Translations under genes and position numbers: made by a program
Assembly (NCBI GenBank): GCA_034423575.1
Contig: DAOUIF010000001.1
Location: 1-64,000 of the forward strand
Reading direction: 5' to 3'
Source: Bin87 sp034423575
GTDB lineage: Bacteria; Chloroflexota; Dehalococcoidia; Lucifugimonadales; UBA3495
DNA: 64,000 nucleotides
Part shown: piece after piece, positions 1 to 7,775 of the stretch
How positions within the stretch are numbered: the stretch's first letter is position 1
How the letters are laid out: the number at the start of each line of letters is the position of its first letter
Notes under the pieces: model-generated
The model's input: the letters and a program-made list of their open reading frames with translations, nothing else
Databases searched by the model: none
What the model was told of the DNA's origin: nothing

Positions 1-1689
1 CTCTTCCAGGTCGTGGGCGTCCAGGGCGACGACTTCGCCCGCGCCGGAGTTGGTGATGAAGATGTGTCCGGGAGCGGTGGCGATGTGGGGCCGGGCCCAG
101 AAGCCGGGATCGATCTCACCGATCAGGACGTCGGATGAAGAGGCCAGCAGGTGAAGGTCGTGGGCCTCATACAGGCGGACCTCGCCGTCGCTCATGACCA
201 CCACCAGGAGCTCGCCGTCGTGGCTGAGGGCCACTTGGATGGGTCGCAGGTCCTCGGTGGACGGGATGAGCTGCTCCATTGAGCCTTCTTCGGGCTCGAC
301 GACGTACAGGCCCACGGCGGAGCCCAGGGCGAAGAAGTGGTCGAGACCGTAGTAGCCCCACACCGAGGTGAGGCGGAAGTCGTCGGGCGAGCCGGCCGGA
401 GCCGGGATGAAAGCATCATGGTAATGGCCGTCGTGGGCTTCCACCATCAACACGCCGCCGGTGCAGCCGAAGACGGCCATGTGTCCGTTGCCCGCGTCAC
501 CGTGGAGATCGGGGCAGCCCTCGGCACGGTGCAGCGAGTGGCCGTGCAGGTCCCAGATCTCGGCGCCGATGGGCAGGCGATAGTCGCTGGGGCTCTGGGC
601 GAAGTCGGGGTGCTGGATGGTGACGGCGAAGAGGTCGTCCTCCAGGGGGATGGCGGCGCCGTGATGGGGGCCGGCGTTGAGGACTGTGGGCTGGTAGGAG
701 GCTCCCTCCTCTTCCAGTTCGTGTTCGTTGAGCAGGACGATGTCGCCCGAACCGTCGTAGTAGATCGTGGCCCATTCGCCGCCGACGTACATGTGGACGG
801 GGCGATCACCCATGAGGTCGATGCCGACGAGGCTGACGTCGCGTTCCACCATGTCGAAGTGGTCGCCGTGGGCCTCCAGGTACAGGCCGCCGTCGATGAT
901 GTTGACGGCGTTGGCGTCGCTGGAAACGGCGACGGCGAAGCGACCGCTCTTGGTGGAGTAGATGCGGCCGGCGCGGGAACCCAGGTCGAACTCATTCTGG
1001 TGGACGTGACCGGTTTCCAGGTCGACGACCGAGAGGTCACCGGTTTCGCCGTCGCCGATCAGGAGGCGACCGGCCAGCTCGATCTCCTCGTGTTCTCCGT
1101 GGTGATCATGGTCATGGTGGTCGCCTTCCGGGCAGGGCAGTTCCACCAGCTCCTGGGCCTCCAGGCCTTCCGACGCGACCACGCTGACGGTGTCGGCGGA
1201 GGCGGCGTTGTCGAGCAGATCCTCCACTTGGGATGACAGGCCGTGGCCGTTGCTGACGAGAAGCTCGGCTTCCGCGATGCGCACGCTGTCTGCGGGAGTG
1301 CTCTGCCAGGTGTGGACGTCAATACCCGGTCTGACCAGAGGGTGCACCTGCACCAGATCGCCACCCACCTGTCGCACCAGGTCCGCGAGCACGACGTTGC
1401 CGGTCACCACTTTCACAGGATCGGTTTGCGCGGGCTCGTTTGCTGGCGCCGAGGGTGCTGCCGAGGCAGCCGAAGCGGCGGGAGCCGCAGTCGGCTGGGA
1501 CGATGAGGTGGCGGCAGCGGGGGCGGAACCTGCGGCGGACGGATCGCCGGACGGAGGGAGGTCCGGTTCTTCGCCCCCGCAGGCCGTCAGCAGCAGCGCA
1601 ATTGCCGCCAGCGCGATGAGAAGCGCCAGGGCCGGCCGCAGCGGAAAGGTCTTGACGAGGAATAGGCGTGATTGAAAAGGTGGGTTCAT
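1..1689 (-). CDS. Zinc-binding lipoprotein: ZnuA N-lobe fused to AztD-like beta-propeller (3' end cut by window)
   Basis: 563 codons are visible with no stop before the window edge. Residues 1-37 are a lipoprotein signal with lipobox LLTAC (Cys37), followed by an Ala/Ser/Pro-rich linker. Residues about 90-183 match the first lobe of ZnuA/TroA metal-binding proteins (VVTGNVVLADLV, then DVHTWQSTPAD with the first His ligand at 126). The second lobe, with the other metal ligands, is absent. A His/Asp cluster (190-199, DHHDHDHHGEH) leads into a propeller resembling the periplasmic zinc metallochaperone AztD (HGDHFD, RPVHMYV, GPHHGAAIPL, CPDLHGDA). Likely role: extracytoplasmic zinc capture and hand-over to an importer, perhaps encoded beyond the edge. 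Start ATG 1689. Three operator-like palindromes lie just upstream, after the zur gene. The domain reading is from memory of the families and should be modelled. Confidence 0.8.
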   Translation of the reverse strand, partial: MNPPFQSRLFLVKTFPLRPALALLIALAAIALLLTACGGEEPDLPPSGDPSAAGSAPAAATSSSQPTAAPAASAASAAPSAPANEPAQTDPVKVVTGNVVLADLVRQVGGDLVQVHPLVRPGIDVHTWQSTPADSVRIAEAELLVSNGHGLSSQVEDLLDNAASADTVSVVASEGLEAQELVELPCPEGDHHDHDHHGEHEEIELAGRLLIGDGETGDLSVVDLETGHVHQNEFDLGSRAGRIYSTKSGRFAVAVSSDANAVNIIDGGLYLEAHGDHFDMVERDVSLVGIDLMGDRPVHMYVGGEWATIYYDGSGDIVLLNEHELEEEGASYQPTVLNAGPHHGAAIPLEDDLFAVTIQHPDFAQSPSDYRLPIGAEIWDLHGHSLHRAEGCPDLHGDAGNGHMAVFGCTGGVLMVEAHDGHYHDAFIPAPAGSPDDFRLTSVWGYYGLDHFFALGSAVGLYVVEPEEGSMEQLIPSTEDLRPIQVALSHDGELLVVVMSDGEVRLYEAHDLHLLASSSDVLIGEIDPGFWARPHIATAPGHIFITNSGAGEVVALDAHDLEE

Positions 1690-1758
1690 CGGTTTGCTCC
1701 GTAGACGTGGGGTCGGGCTAGCACGCCAATCAGTGGGACATATCAACGACACGGCCCG

Positions 1759-1833
1759 TGATATGGCGTATCATTTAATGGCTATTGTCGATAGCAAGTA
1801 TCAACAACGGCATGTTAAAGATATGAAGTATCA
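1759..1833. promoter_or_regulatory. Three GATA-N5-TATC palindromes at exact 30-bp spacing (candidate Zur operators)
   Basis: GATATGGCGTATC at 1760-1772, GATAGCAAGTATC at 1790-1802 and GATATGAAGTATC at 1820-1832 share perfect inverted GATA/TATC arms around five variable bases. Their starts are exactly 30 bp apart, about three helical turns, so bound dimers would lie on one face of the DNA. They sit between the zur stop and the start of the zinc lipoprotein gene. Half sites of the same type (TGATAC 2335-2340, GTATCA 2390-2395) flank the zur promoter, which suggests autoregulation. Zur binding is inferred from position, not shown. Confidence 0.7.
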
Positions 1834-1864
1834 CTAACAGCGGGCAAAAATAAAGGGCCGAGGG

Positions 1865-2332
1865 TCAGTCCTCAGCGCATTCGCCGCATCGGCCGTACAC
1901 TTCCAGCCAATGCCCGCTCATTCGGAATCCTGCAGCTTTGGCCGCCTCCTGAAGCATGTCCTCCACATCACATCCCTCCAGGTCCGCTGATGCACCGCAA
2001 ACGGCGCAAAGCAGGTGATGATGGTGCCCTTGGTGGCTTAGCTGATAGCGCAGTTCCCGGTCTTCGAGCAAAACCCGGCACACCTGATCGGTTTCCACCA
2101 GGAGACGCAGACCCCGGTATACGGTGGCGCGGCCTACGCAGGGCAATGCCGCGCACAACTCCTCTGCGGTAAAGGGGCGTCCCTGAGCAGCGACGGCGCT
2201 GATAACGAGCCGGCGGGGCTCAGTGTCCCGGTATCCCCGGTCGCTCAGTTGGGCGACGATGTCGTCTACTACCGCGGCGGAGCGAGGCCGAGGGTGCTCG
2301 TGTCCAGAATGCCTGGGTGTGGTCGTGACCAT
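1865..2332 (-). CDS. zur: Fur-family transcriptional regulator, probably Zur
   Basis: 155 aa, normal Fur-family length. The N-terminal winged helix contains the recognition segment RATVYRGLRLL. The C-terminal dimerisation and metal domain has the HHHHLLC segment, followed by paired cysteines (CAVCG near the middle and CGEC near the end) typical of the structural zinc site. The adjacent zinc-binding lipoprotein and the repeated palindromes favour zinc sensing over iron or peroxide sensing. GGAG lies 7 nt before the ATG. It is transcribed in the same direction as the lipoprotein gene, about 175 bp upstream of it. Which metal it senses is an inference from context. Confidence 0.85.
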   Translation of the reverse strand: MVTTTPRHSGHEHPRPRSAAVVDDIVAQLSDRGYRDTEPRRLVISAVAAQGRPFTAEELCAALPCVGRATVYRGLRLLVETDQVCRVLLEDRELRYQLSHQGHHHHLLCAVCGASADLEGCDVEDMLQEAAKAAGFRMSGHWLEVYGRCGECAED

Positions 2333-2350
2333 AATGATACTCCGTCTCGG

Positions 2351-2380
2351 ATGCTAGCACCACGATTCCGGGCGTGTCAA
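2351..2380 (-). promoter_or_regulatory. Probable sigma70-type promoter of zur
   Basis: On the minus strand a perfect TTGACA (2375-2380) is followed 18 bp later by TAGCAT (2351-2356), 19 bp before the zur start codon. TGATAC/GTATCA half sites lie on both sides, consistent with repression by its own product. Confidence 0.5.
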
Positions 2381-2399
2381 CACCAAACTGTATCATGAG

Positions 2400-2747
2400 A
2401 CGAGTCCCAGCGCTTGGCTGCGCCCGTGCGGGACGACAAGCTGTAGCGACCGTTTTCGAACGCGGGTTTGGGCCCCAGCAGCGCGCAGGCGATGGCAAAT
2501 GCTGGCGCGGAGTGGTGGGGGTGGTGGCAGGCGCGACCACATCGGCAAAAACGGGCGGACGCAGTGCCCGGAACGGGCCCATAGCGACTGGGATGCTTAT
2601 ATGGGTGGACGTGAACACCATGAATCTGTCCGATAGGATGGAAACCGGAACTAAGCAGGTTTTGATGATGTGACGGTCCGAGGACGAGAAATGCCGGCCC
2701 GGGATGTGAACACGCGGGGGCAGGGAATGGGGCGCTATCGGGCGACC
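2400..2747. other. Intergenic, no gene recognised
   Basis: About 350 bp between the divergent zur and FmdB genes. Open frames here have no recognisable product and no convincing ribosome binding site. Only promoter half sites are seen at its two ends. Confidence 0.5.
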
Positions 2748-2777
2748 TTGACGCTCGCGCGTTGCCGGGCGTATATT
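2748..2777 (+). promoter_or_regulatory. Probable promoter of the FmdB-family gene
   Basis: TTGACG (2748-2753), an 18-bp spacer and TATATT (2772-2777), 28 bp before the start codon. A GGGGAG ribosome binding site follows at 2794-2799. Confidence 0.6.
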
Positions 2778-2805
2778 CTGACCATCATCTCTTGGGGAGA
2801 CTGCT

Positions 2806-3051
2806 ATGCCTATCTATGAATACGCCTGCACGACCTGCGGCTACAAGTTCGAAAAGTTGCAGCCCATGTCGGCCACCGGCGCCGACTGCCCCCACTGCGA
2901 GGCGCCGGCCAAGCGCGCCATCTCGGTTTTCGCGGCGGTGAGCAAGGGCGACAGTTTCGCCGGCGACATGGCCGACCTCGGAGGTTCGCCGATGCCCGCT
3001 CCGGTGGGCGGCGGACACTCACACGGGGGATTCTGCGGCTGCGGCCACTAA
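2806..3051 (+). CDS. FmdB-family zinc ribbon protein
   Basis: 81 aa. It starts MPIYEYACTTCGYKFEKLQ, the hallmark of the FmdB/CxxC_CXXC_SSSS family, with a zinc knuckle CxxC (CTTC) and CPHC. The C-terminal tail is Gly/His/Cys-rich (GGGHSHGGFCGCGH) and could hold extra metal. The family is named after a regulator next to formylmethanofuran dehydrogenase genes, but most members have no established function. It has its own promoter, a good RBS and a strong terminator, so it is monocistronic. Confidence 0.85.
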   Translation: MPIYEYACTTCGYKFEKLQPMSATGADCPHCEAPAKRAISVFAAVSKGDSFAGDMADLGGSPMPAPVGGGHSHGGFCGCGH

Positions 3052-3073
3052 TCCACAAACCAGCCACGGAATT

Positions 3074-3098
3074 GAGGGCGGGTTTCAAACCCGCCCTC
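3074..3098. terminator. Strong palindromic terminator between convergent genes
   Basis: GAGGGCGGGTTT (3074-3085) and its perfect complement (3087-3098) form a near-perfect hairpin. It lies between the stop of the FmdB gene and the converging TPR gene, so it may act both ways. Confidence 0.75.
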
Positions 3099-3124
3099 GT
3101 TCATTTGTGCCAGTGGCTTAGGGT

Positions 3125-4564
3125 TCAGTCGGCAGCCACGGTGAGGCGCTGGATTTCGGCTGCGGCCTCGTCGGCGGTATCGGCCCACGCCGCCCGCGCC
3201 TGCGCCAAGAGCTGGCGTGAGGCGTCGGGGTTGCCCTGAACCGCTTCGGCCTCCAGCCGGCCCATCCAGTAGGTGTCGCGCACCGATGAGCGCCGGGACA
3301 GCCTCTCATCGAGCATGGCCTTGGCATCGTCGTAGCGGCCGGCGCGGATGTAGGTTTCCAGGAGGGTGTCCTCGAACACCTCGCGTTGGGCGTGGCTGCC
3401 GCCGATGCGGGCCAACATGGGATAGGTGGGACCCATAAGGTCGGCGGCCTCGTCGTAGTCTCCGGACGCAAACGCTGCCGCGCCCAAAGCGATGGGCAGG
3501 ACCATCTCGCGGGACAGGTCGTCGCCATTCTCGCCCTGGGCCTTTACCCGATCCACGAATTTCTGCGTAGACTCCGCGTCCCCCGCGCCGGCGAAGGCCA
3601 GCGCGGCGTGGCAGTCGCGGAAAGCCGGTCCCGGGGTTTCGGCAGCCGGCAGAGCCATGTCGCGCACTTCGTCCCAGGGTTTACCCGGCTCTTCGCCGGA
3701 ATAGATCTGCAAGCGCCACATCAACGAGGCCGCGTCCTGCAGGTTCGCCAGGTTCCGGGCCTGCACGCCGGGCCTGATGTGGGTTTCGTAGAGGTCCAGG
3801 GCCTGGGCGTACTTGCCCTGCGCCAGTTCGAAGAGGGCCAGGTGCCACGAAAGGTGCGTGTTGTACGAGGCACGCCGGTCCCACCCGTCCAGCCAGTCGC
3901 CGAGCCACCGGCCGCCGTTGGCCGCGTCACCCTGCTCGAAGTAGGAGTGGGTTACGGAGTGGCTGGCGACCGCGTTCTGCGGGTTGCCCTCCAGCGAGCG
4001 AGTGGCCAAGTCCATGGCTTTTTCCGGCTGGTTGGTCTCGTGGTGCGCAAAGGCGTACTGGCCCAGGAAGGCCCAGTCGTCGCCGTTGGCCGGCGCCACC
4101 TTGCGCATCATCGCCATGAGATGGTTGGGGAAATCCGGAACGCCGGAACCGAAGCAGCCCAGCATGTACAGGCGCTGGGCGACGCGCATGGCGAGGGTGT
4201 CGGTGGGAAACTCGTCCAGGTGCTCGTGGACCAGCCCGATGGCCTCGGTGCCTTTGCCGTGGGTGAAGGAGTGCACGATCCGGGCGATCTGCTGCTCTTC
4301 CCGTGAGCATCCAGCGGACAGTTCCACCGCCTTTTCCGCAGCGGCCCGAGCGGCTGAAACGTTGGTCTGCAAGTGCAGGACGTACGCCTGGACGACGTGG
4401 GCCATGGCGAACCCTTCGTCGGCATCGATGGCGGCTTGGAGCTTGGCGTCCGGCCCATAGTTCTGCGACAGGACCAGGTCCAGGCCTTCCTGGTAGAGAT
4501 CAGCGGCCGCAGGAGAATTGGTGGTAAGCGTCAAACCGTTCCGGTTCTTCAGCATCGCGCACAT
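3125..4564 (-). CDS. TTC38-like tetratricopeptide repeat protein
   Basis: 479 aa of helical TPR-like repeats resembling the TTC38/StaR-like family. Visible repeat signatures include AMAHVVQAYVLHLQ, LGQYAFAHHETNQPEKAMDL and LFELAQGKYAQALDLYETHI. There is no signal peptide or membrane segment, so it is probably cytoplasmic. Members occur widely in bacteria, often near catabolic genes, and their molecular role is not defined. A GGGAGGG ribosome binding site lies 6 nt before ATG 4564. It is 54 bp downstream of the CoA-transferase gene on the same strand and may be cotranscribed. Confidence 0.75.
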   Translation of the reverse strand: MCAMLKNRNGLTLTTNSPAAADLYQEGLDLVLSQNYGPDAKLQAAIDADEGFAMAHVVQAYVLHLQTNVSAARAAAEKAVELSAGCSREEQQIARIVHSFTHGKGTEAIGLVHEHLDEFPTDTLAMRVAQRLYMLGCFGSGVPDFPNHLMAMMRKVAPANGDDWAFLGQYAFAHHETNQPEKAMDLATRSLEGNPQNAVASHSVTHSYFEQGDAANGGRWLGDWLDGWDRRASYNTHLSWHLALFELAQGKYAQALDLYETHIRPGVQARNLANLQDAASLMWRLQIYSGEEPGKPWDEVRDMALPAAETPGPAFRDCHAALAFAGAGDAESTQKFVDRVKAQGENGDDLSREMVLPIALGAAAFASGDYDEAADLMGPTYPMLARIGGSHAQREVFEDTLLETYIRAGRYDDAKAMLDERLSRRSSVRDTYWMGRLEAEAVQGNPDASRQLLAQARAAWADTADEAAAEIQRLTVAAD

Positions 4565-4618
4565 TATCAGCCCTCCCGATGGGAATTATTCGCGCCAAGA
4601 TTACCACAGTTGACGGGT

Positions 4619-5869
4619 TTATACCGCCCCCTGCTCTTCCAGGTCGGCCAGTTGTTCGGGGGACAAACCACCCAGCGTGCAGAGGATTTCGGCGTTGTGC
4701 TGGCCCAGTTTTGGCGGGGTCCCGGCGTCCGGCTGGCGGCACGAGGTGAGTTGTATGGGCGTTGCCAGGGACCGGAAAGTACCACCCAGCGTGTCGCCGG
4801 TGTCGACGTACATCCCCCTGGCGTCCAGCTGAGGGCAGTCGGCGAGATCGGCGACACTCTGGGCAACACCCATTGAGAAGCCCAGCTCAGTGAGCCGCCC
4901 GGCCACCTCCCACTTGGGGCGCTGGGAAGACCATTCCTCGATGGCGGGGATCATCTCATCAAAGACGAAATCGGCGTCGGGAAATTGCTGCAGGTAACGC
5001 TCGTCTACCTCCGGCAGATCGGTGCGGCCGATGAGCTCCCAGAGGCCGGCCAGACGTTGCGGGGTACGCACGCCGGCCATGACCACGTGACCATCGGACG
5101 CCCGCAGGGCGAGTCCTGGCGATAGCGACGCCTGCCGAGTGCGTCCCGGCGTGGCGCCGGTGGCCTGGTAGGAGTTCATGTTGCTGATCACGTGAGAGGC
5201 CATGCACTCGTACATTGCAATGTCCACGTGCTGACCGAAGCCGGTCTGACGGCGTGTCTCCAGGGCCAGCACGATGCCCAGCGCGGCCCACACGCCGGGG
5301 ACCGAATCCCCGATATTGTCGCCCACCGCCTGGGGAGTTCCGCCGGGCTCGCCGGTGAGGTCCATCCACCCGGACATCGCCTGGATGGCGAGGTTGTTGG
5401 CTGGCCAGTCGGAATAAGGTCCGCGGGCTCCCTCGGCGTCGCCGTAGCCAGTGATCTCGGCGTAGATCAGGCGGGGGTTGATCTCACGCAGCCGCTCGTA
5501 GGAAAAGCCCAGCCTCCGGAAGGCGCCGGGTCCCCAGTTGTCCAGCAACACATCCGAGTTGATGACCAGGCTCTCAAAGGCGGCCTTACACAGGGTGTTG
5601 CGCAGGTCGAGGGTGACCGACTTCTTGTTGCGGTTGACGCCCAGGAAACGGCTGCTGATTTGTCCTGTCCGGTCATCGCCGATGAAGGGTCCGCGTCCGC
5701 GGGCGAGGTCGCCCGTGCGGGGCCGCTCGATCTTGATCACCTCGGCGCCCATGTCGGCGAGGATCAGGGAGCAGAACGGGCCGGCGACGATGTGCGTAGC
5801 GTCGAGGACGCGGATGCCTTCCAGGGGGAGGGGGAAATCGCCCGGCTTTGAATTAGAAGACCGCCCCAT
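4619..5869 (-). CDS. CaiB/BaiF family CoA-transferase (class III)
   Basis: 416 aa, usual length for family III CoA-transferases, which move CoA between carboxylic acids through an aspartyl-CoA thioester. Recognisable blocks are LEGIRVLDATHIVAGPFCS, LADMGAEVIKIERP, NRNKKSVTLDL, and the central region around MSGWMDLTGEPGG followed by VGDNIGDSVPGVWAALGI. GAGAGG lies 8 nt before ATG 5869. The substrate cannot be told from sequence. The neighbouring catabolic genes suggest activation or exchange of an organic acid. Confidence 0.85.
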   Translation of the reverse strand: MGRSSNSKPGDFPLPLEGIRVLDATHIVAGPFCSLILADMGAEVIKIERPRTGDLARGRGPFIGDDRTGQISSRFLGVNRNKKSVTLDLRNTLCKAAFESLVINSDVLLDNWGPGAFRRLGFSYERLREINPRLIYAEITGYGDAEGARGPYSDWPANNLAIQAMSGWMDLTGEPGGTPQAVGDNIGDSVPGVWAALGIVLALETRRQTGFGQHVDIAMYECMASHVISNMNSYQATGATPGRTRQASLSPGLALRASDGHVVMAGVRTPQRLAGLWELIGRTDLPEVDERYLQQFPDADFVFDEMIPAIEEWSSQRPKWEVAGRLTELGFSMGVAQSVADLADCPQLDARGMYVDTGDTLGGTFRSLATPIQLTSCRQPDAGTPPKLGQHNAEILCTLGGLSPEQLADLEEQGAV

Positions 5870-5898
5870 ACCATGAACCTCTCGCCATTGCCGTGTCG

Positions 5899-6782
5899 CT
5901 AATCATTCCCACTCAGGATCCGTTTGTAGATTTCAATATGCTCATGGTGCCAATCGGCCATTTTCGCCCAATTGGCTCGATCTTGCGGATTGGTACGCAT
6001 CCATTCCGCGCAATCATAGATTGGTTCATCTTCTGGCCAATGCGGGAACTGGTTGCGGAAACCAGGTTCGTACATCGAAATGCGCTGGCGAGCCCCATCA
6101 CTACTCTCTTGCCGACGTCCCCTCAAAAATAGCCCGATCTTATCGCGCACCAATGCTAGAGAGATATTTAGGTCGGCCGCTTCGACATACACCCATTGGT
6201 TGGATGTTCCACCGACGGGGACGTAATCTTCTGGGTACTTGCGATTATAGTATTCCCAGTAGTCTTTGCGGAACTGACCTCGTTCGCTCAAGCCTGTGTT
6301 TTTGCGCACCTCCGCAATACGTTCTATCCAGCCATCGGGGCTTGATTGCAATTCAAACCTTGGTACGAACGGAGAGTCGGCGATTTGGAGGACTTCTACA
6401 CGGACTGCCAAGAATGCGACGTGTTCCGGCGTGTTGTCATTGAGCCAGCGGATGGCCGACATGTGAGCATCGTGAAATCTCTCGGCAATCCAGACCACTA
6501 TCTGCGCGTCTAGGCCAACCAAGTACGTCAAGGCTTTGCCCAAGTGATCGTGGTCAGACCGCCCGAATTGGTTCTCGATCACTACGCTACGGCCGTCAAT
6601 GGTTGACGCAAGAATGTCCGCCGAAAATCTTCAACAGGTACTTCCGTGTCTCTGGCTTCCAAACCAATGCCTACAACCTCTGCCAACCGATCGAGATGAT
6701 CGAATAACCAAGGAGTGAAGCACCTTGCTTCGTCAGGCCAAACTTGGCCCAATGCAATCGTCTTCAACTCGCTGAACTCCAT
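5899..6782 (-). pseudogene. DUF4268 domain protein, split by a frameshift
   Basis: Two overlapping frames together make one protein of about 294 aa. The first frame (6582-6782) gives MEFSELKTIALGQVWPDEA and ends ...VPVEDF before derailing. The second continues as SADILASTIDGRSVVIENQF and runs to 5899. Restoring one T in the TTTT run (plus-strand aaaa at 6624-6627) rejoins them exactly. The N-terminal part looks like a nuclease-type fold (VIENQFGRSDHDHLGKALTY, a possible E-x-Q active-site strand as in PD-(D/E)XK proteins) and the C-terminal part matches DUF4268. Possible role in DNA processing or defence. The indel may be a sequencing error. Confidence 0.75.
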
Positions 6783-6921
6783 AGCCGCACTCCGCTCAGA
6801 TATTTCCCGTGCGTTGCTGTCGTCAATTGCATTGCCCGACGACTTTACCGCGCAGCAGTCAATCTGACGATACCTGGGTACTCCAAAAATGTCATCCGGT
6901 TAAACCACGAAGAAAGGCTCG

Positions 6922-7725
6922 TCAAACCCATTCTGCCAGCGACCGCAGCGCCGCGCGGGCGCCCTGTCGCATGGGTTCGAAGTGGCTGAAGCAGAGCACC
7001 TCAAAGTCCAACTCGGCCAGCTTGCGCACCGACTCCTTGGCTGCCTCCATGTCGCTGGAGAACCAGCGGGAAGGGAGGGTGAGTCGGCCCTGGTAGCGTT
7101 GCAGGGCGTCGGCTACCAGCAGCACTCCTTCGTTGGGGAGGTGCAGGCTGATGCTGCCGGGGGTGTGTCCTGGGGTGTGGATCACCGTGGCGCCGCCCAG
7201 GAGGGGCAGGACGTCCCCTTCGTTCAGGCGGGTGGCCACCGGCACGGGTGACGGAGTCATCCAGGTCAGCAGCGGCCACATGAACGGACGGAGCCACCTG
7301 GGCTTGACCGGGTTGGGTAACTTGCGGCCGGCCTCTCCTGCCAGGTAGGGGGCTTCGACGCCGTGGGCGGCCAGCGGCGCTCCGGTTTCCTCAATCAGGC
7401 CGGCCATGCCGCCCACGTGGTCCGGATGGTAGTGGGTGGAGATGAGCTGGCGAACCGATCCTGGTCCGTAGCCTAGCCGGCGCAGATATTCAATAATCCG
7501 TCGGTGATGGTAGAGTCGCCAACCGGCGTCAATAATCGTTACGTTTTCCCCACCCGTTTCCGCGTCGGGTGTGATGACCAGGAAAGCGCTGGTGGTGATC
7601 AATCCGCGCTGGTGGAGGCCGGGCATGATCTCGCCGACCCGCGCGCGGGGGCCAGGGATACCGGGTGGCCGGTAGATGGACGGGTCCGGAAGGGGCCATT
7701 CCATGGGTGCAGTCCATACATCCAC
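6922..7725 (-). CDS. MBL-fold metallo-hydrolase
   Basis: 267 aa. It has the canonical metallo-beta-lactamase motifs: THYHPDHVGG (HxHxDH, binuclear zinc site), HTPGHTPGS (second-metal His), a later Asp in LLVADAL and the terminal His in CFSHFEP. Probably a thioesterase or glyoxalase-like hydrolase; the substrate is unknown. It starts with GTG at 7725 without a strong SD; an ATG at 7704 is an alternative. It lies 50 bp downstream of the acyl-CoA ligase in the mutase operon, where a CoA-thioester hydrolase would fit. Confidence 0.8.
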   Translation of the reverse strand: MDVWTAPMEWPLPDPSIYRPPGIPGPRARVGEIMPGLHQRGLITTSAFLVITPDAETGGENVTIIDAGWRLYHHRRIIEYLRRLGYGPGSVRQLISTHYHPDHVGGMAGLIEETGAPLAAHGVEAPYLAGEAGRKLPNPVKPRWLRPFMWPLLTWMTPSPVPVATRLNEGDVLPLLGGATVIHTPGHTPGSISLHLPNEGVLLVADALQRYQGRLTLPSRWFSSDMEAAKESVRKLAELDFEVLCFSHFEPMRQGARAALRSLAEWV

Positions 7726-7775
7726 AGCCTCTGTTGGCGCGGGTCCGCCAACTGGCCGGGGCGGTAGCCAGGCGC

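Noticed and set aside
337..1236. Long plus-strand open frame over the zinc lipoprotein
   Set aside because: The minus-strand reading has lipobox, zinc-lobe and propeller motifs; this frame has none and is a by-product of GC-rich codons.
2374..2673. Plus-strand 99-codon frame between zur and the FmdB gene
   Set aside because: No RBS, no homology signal, and it overlaps the zur promoter.
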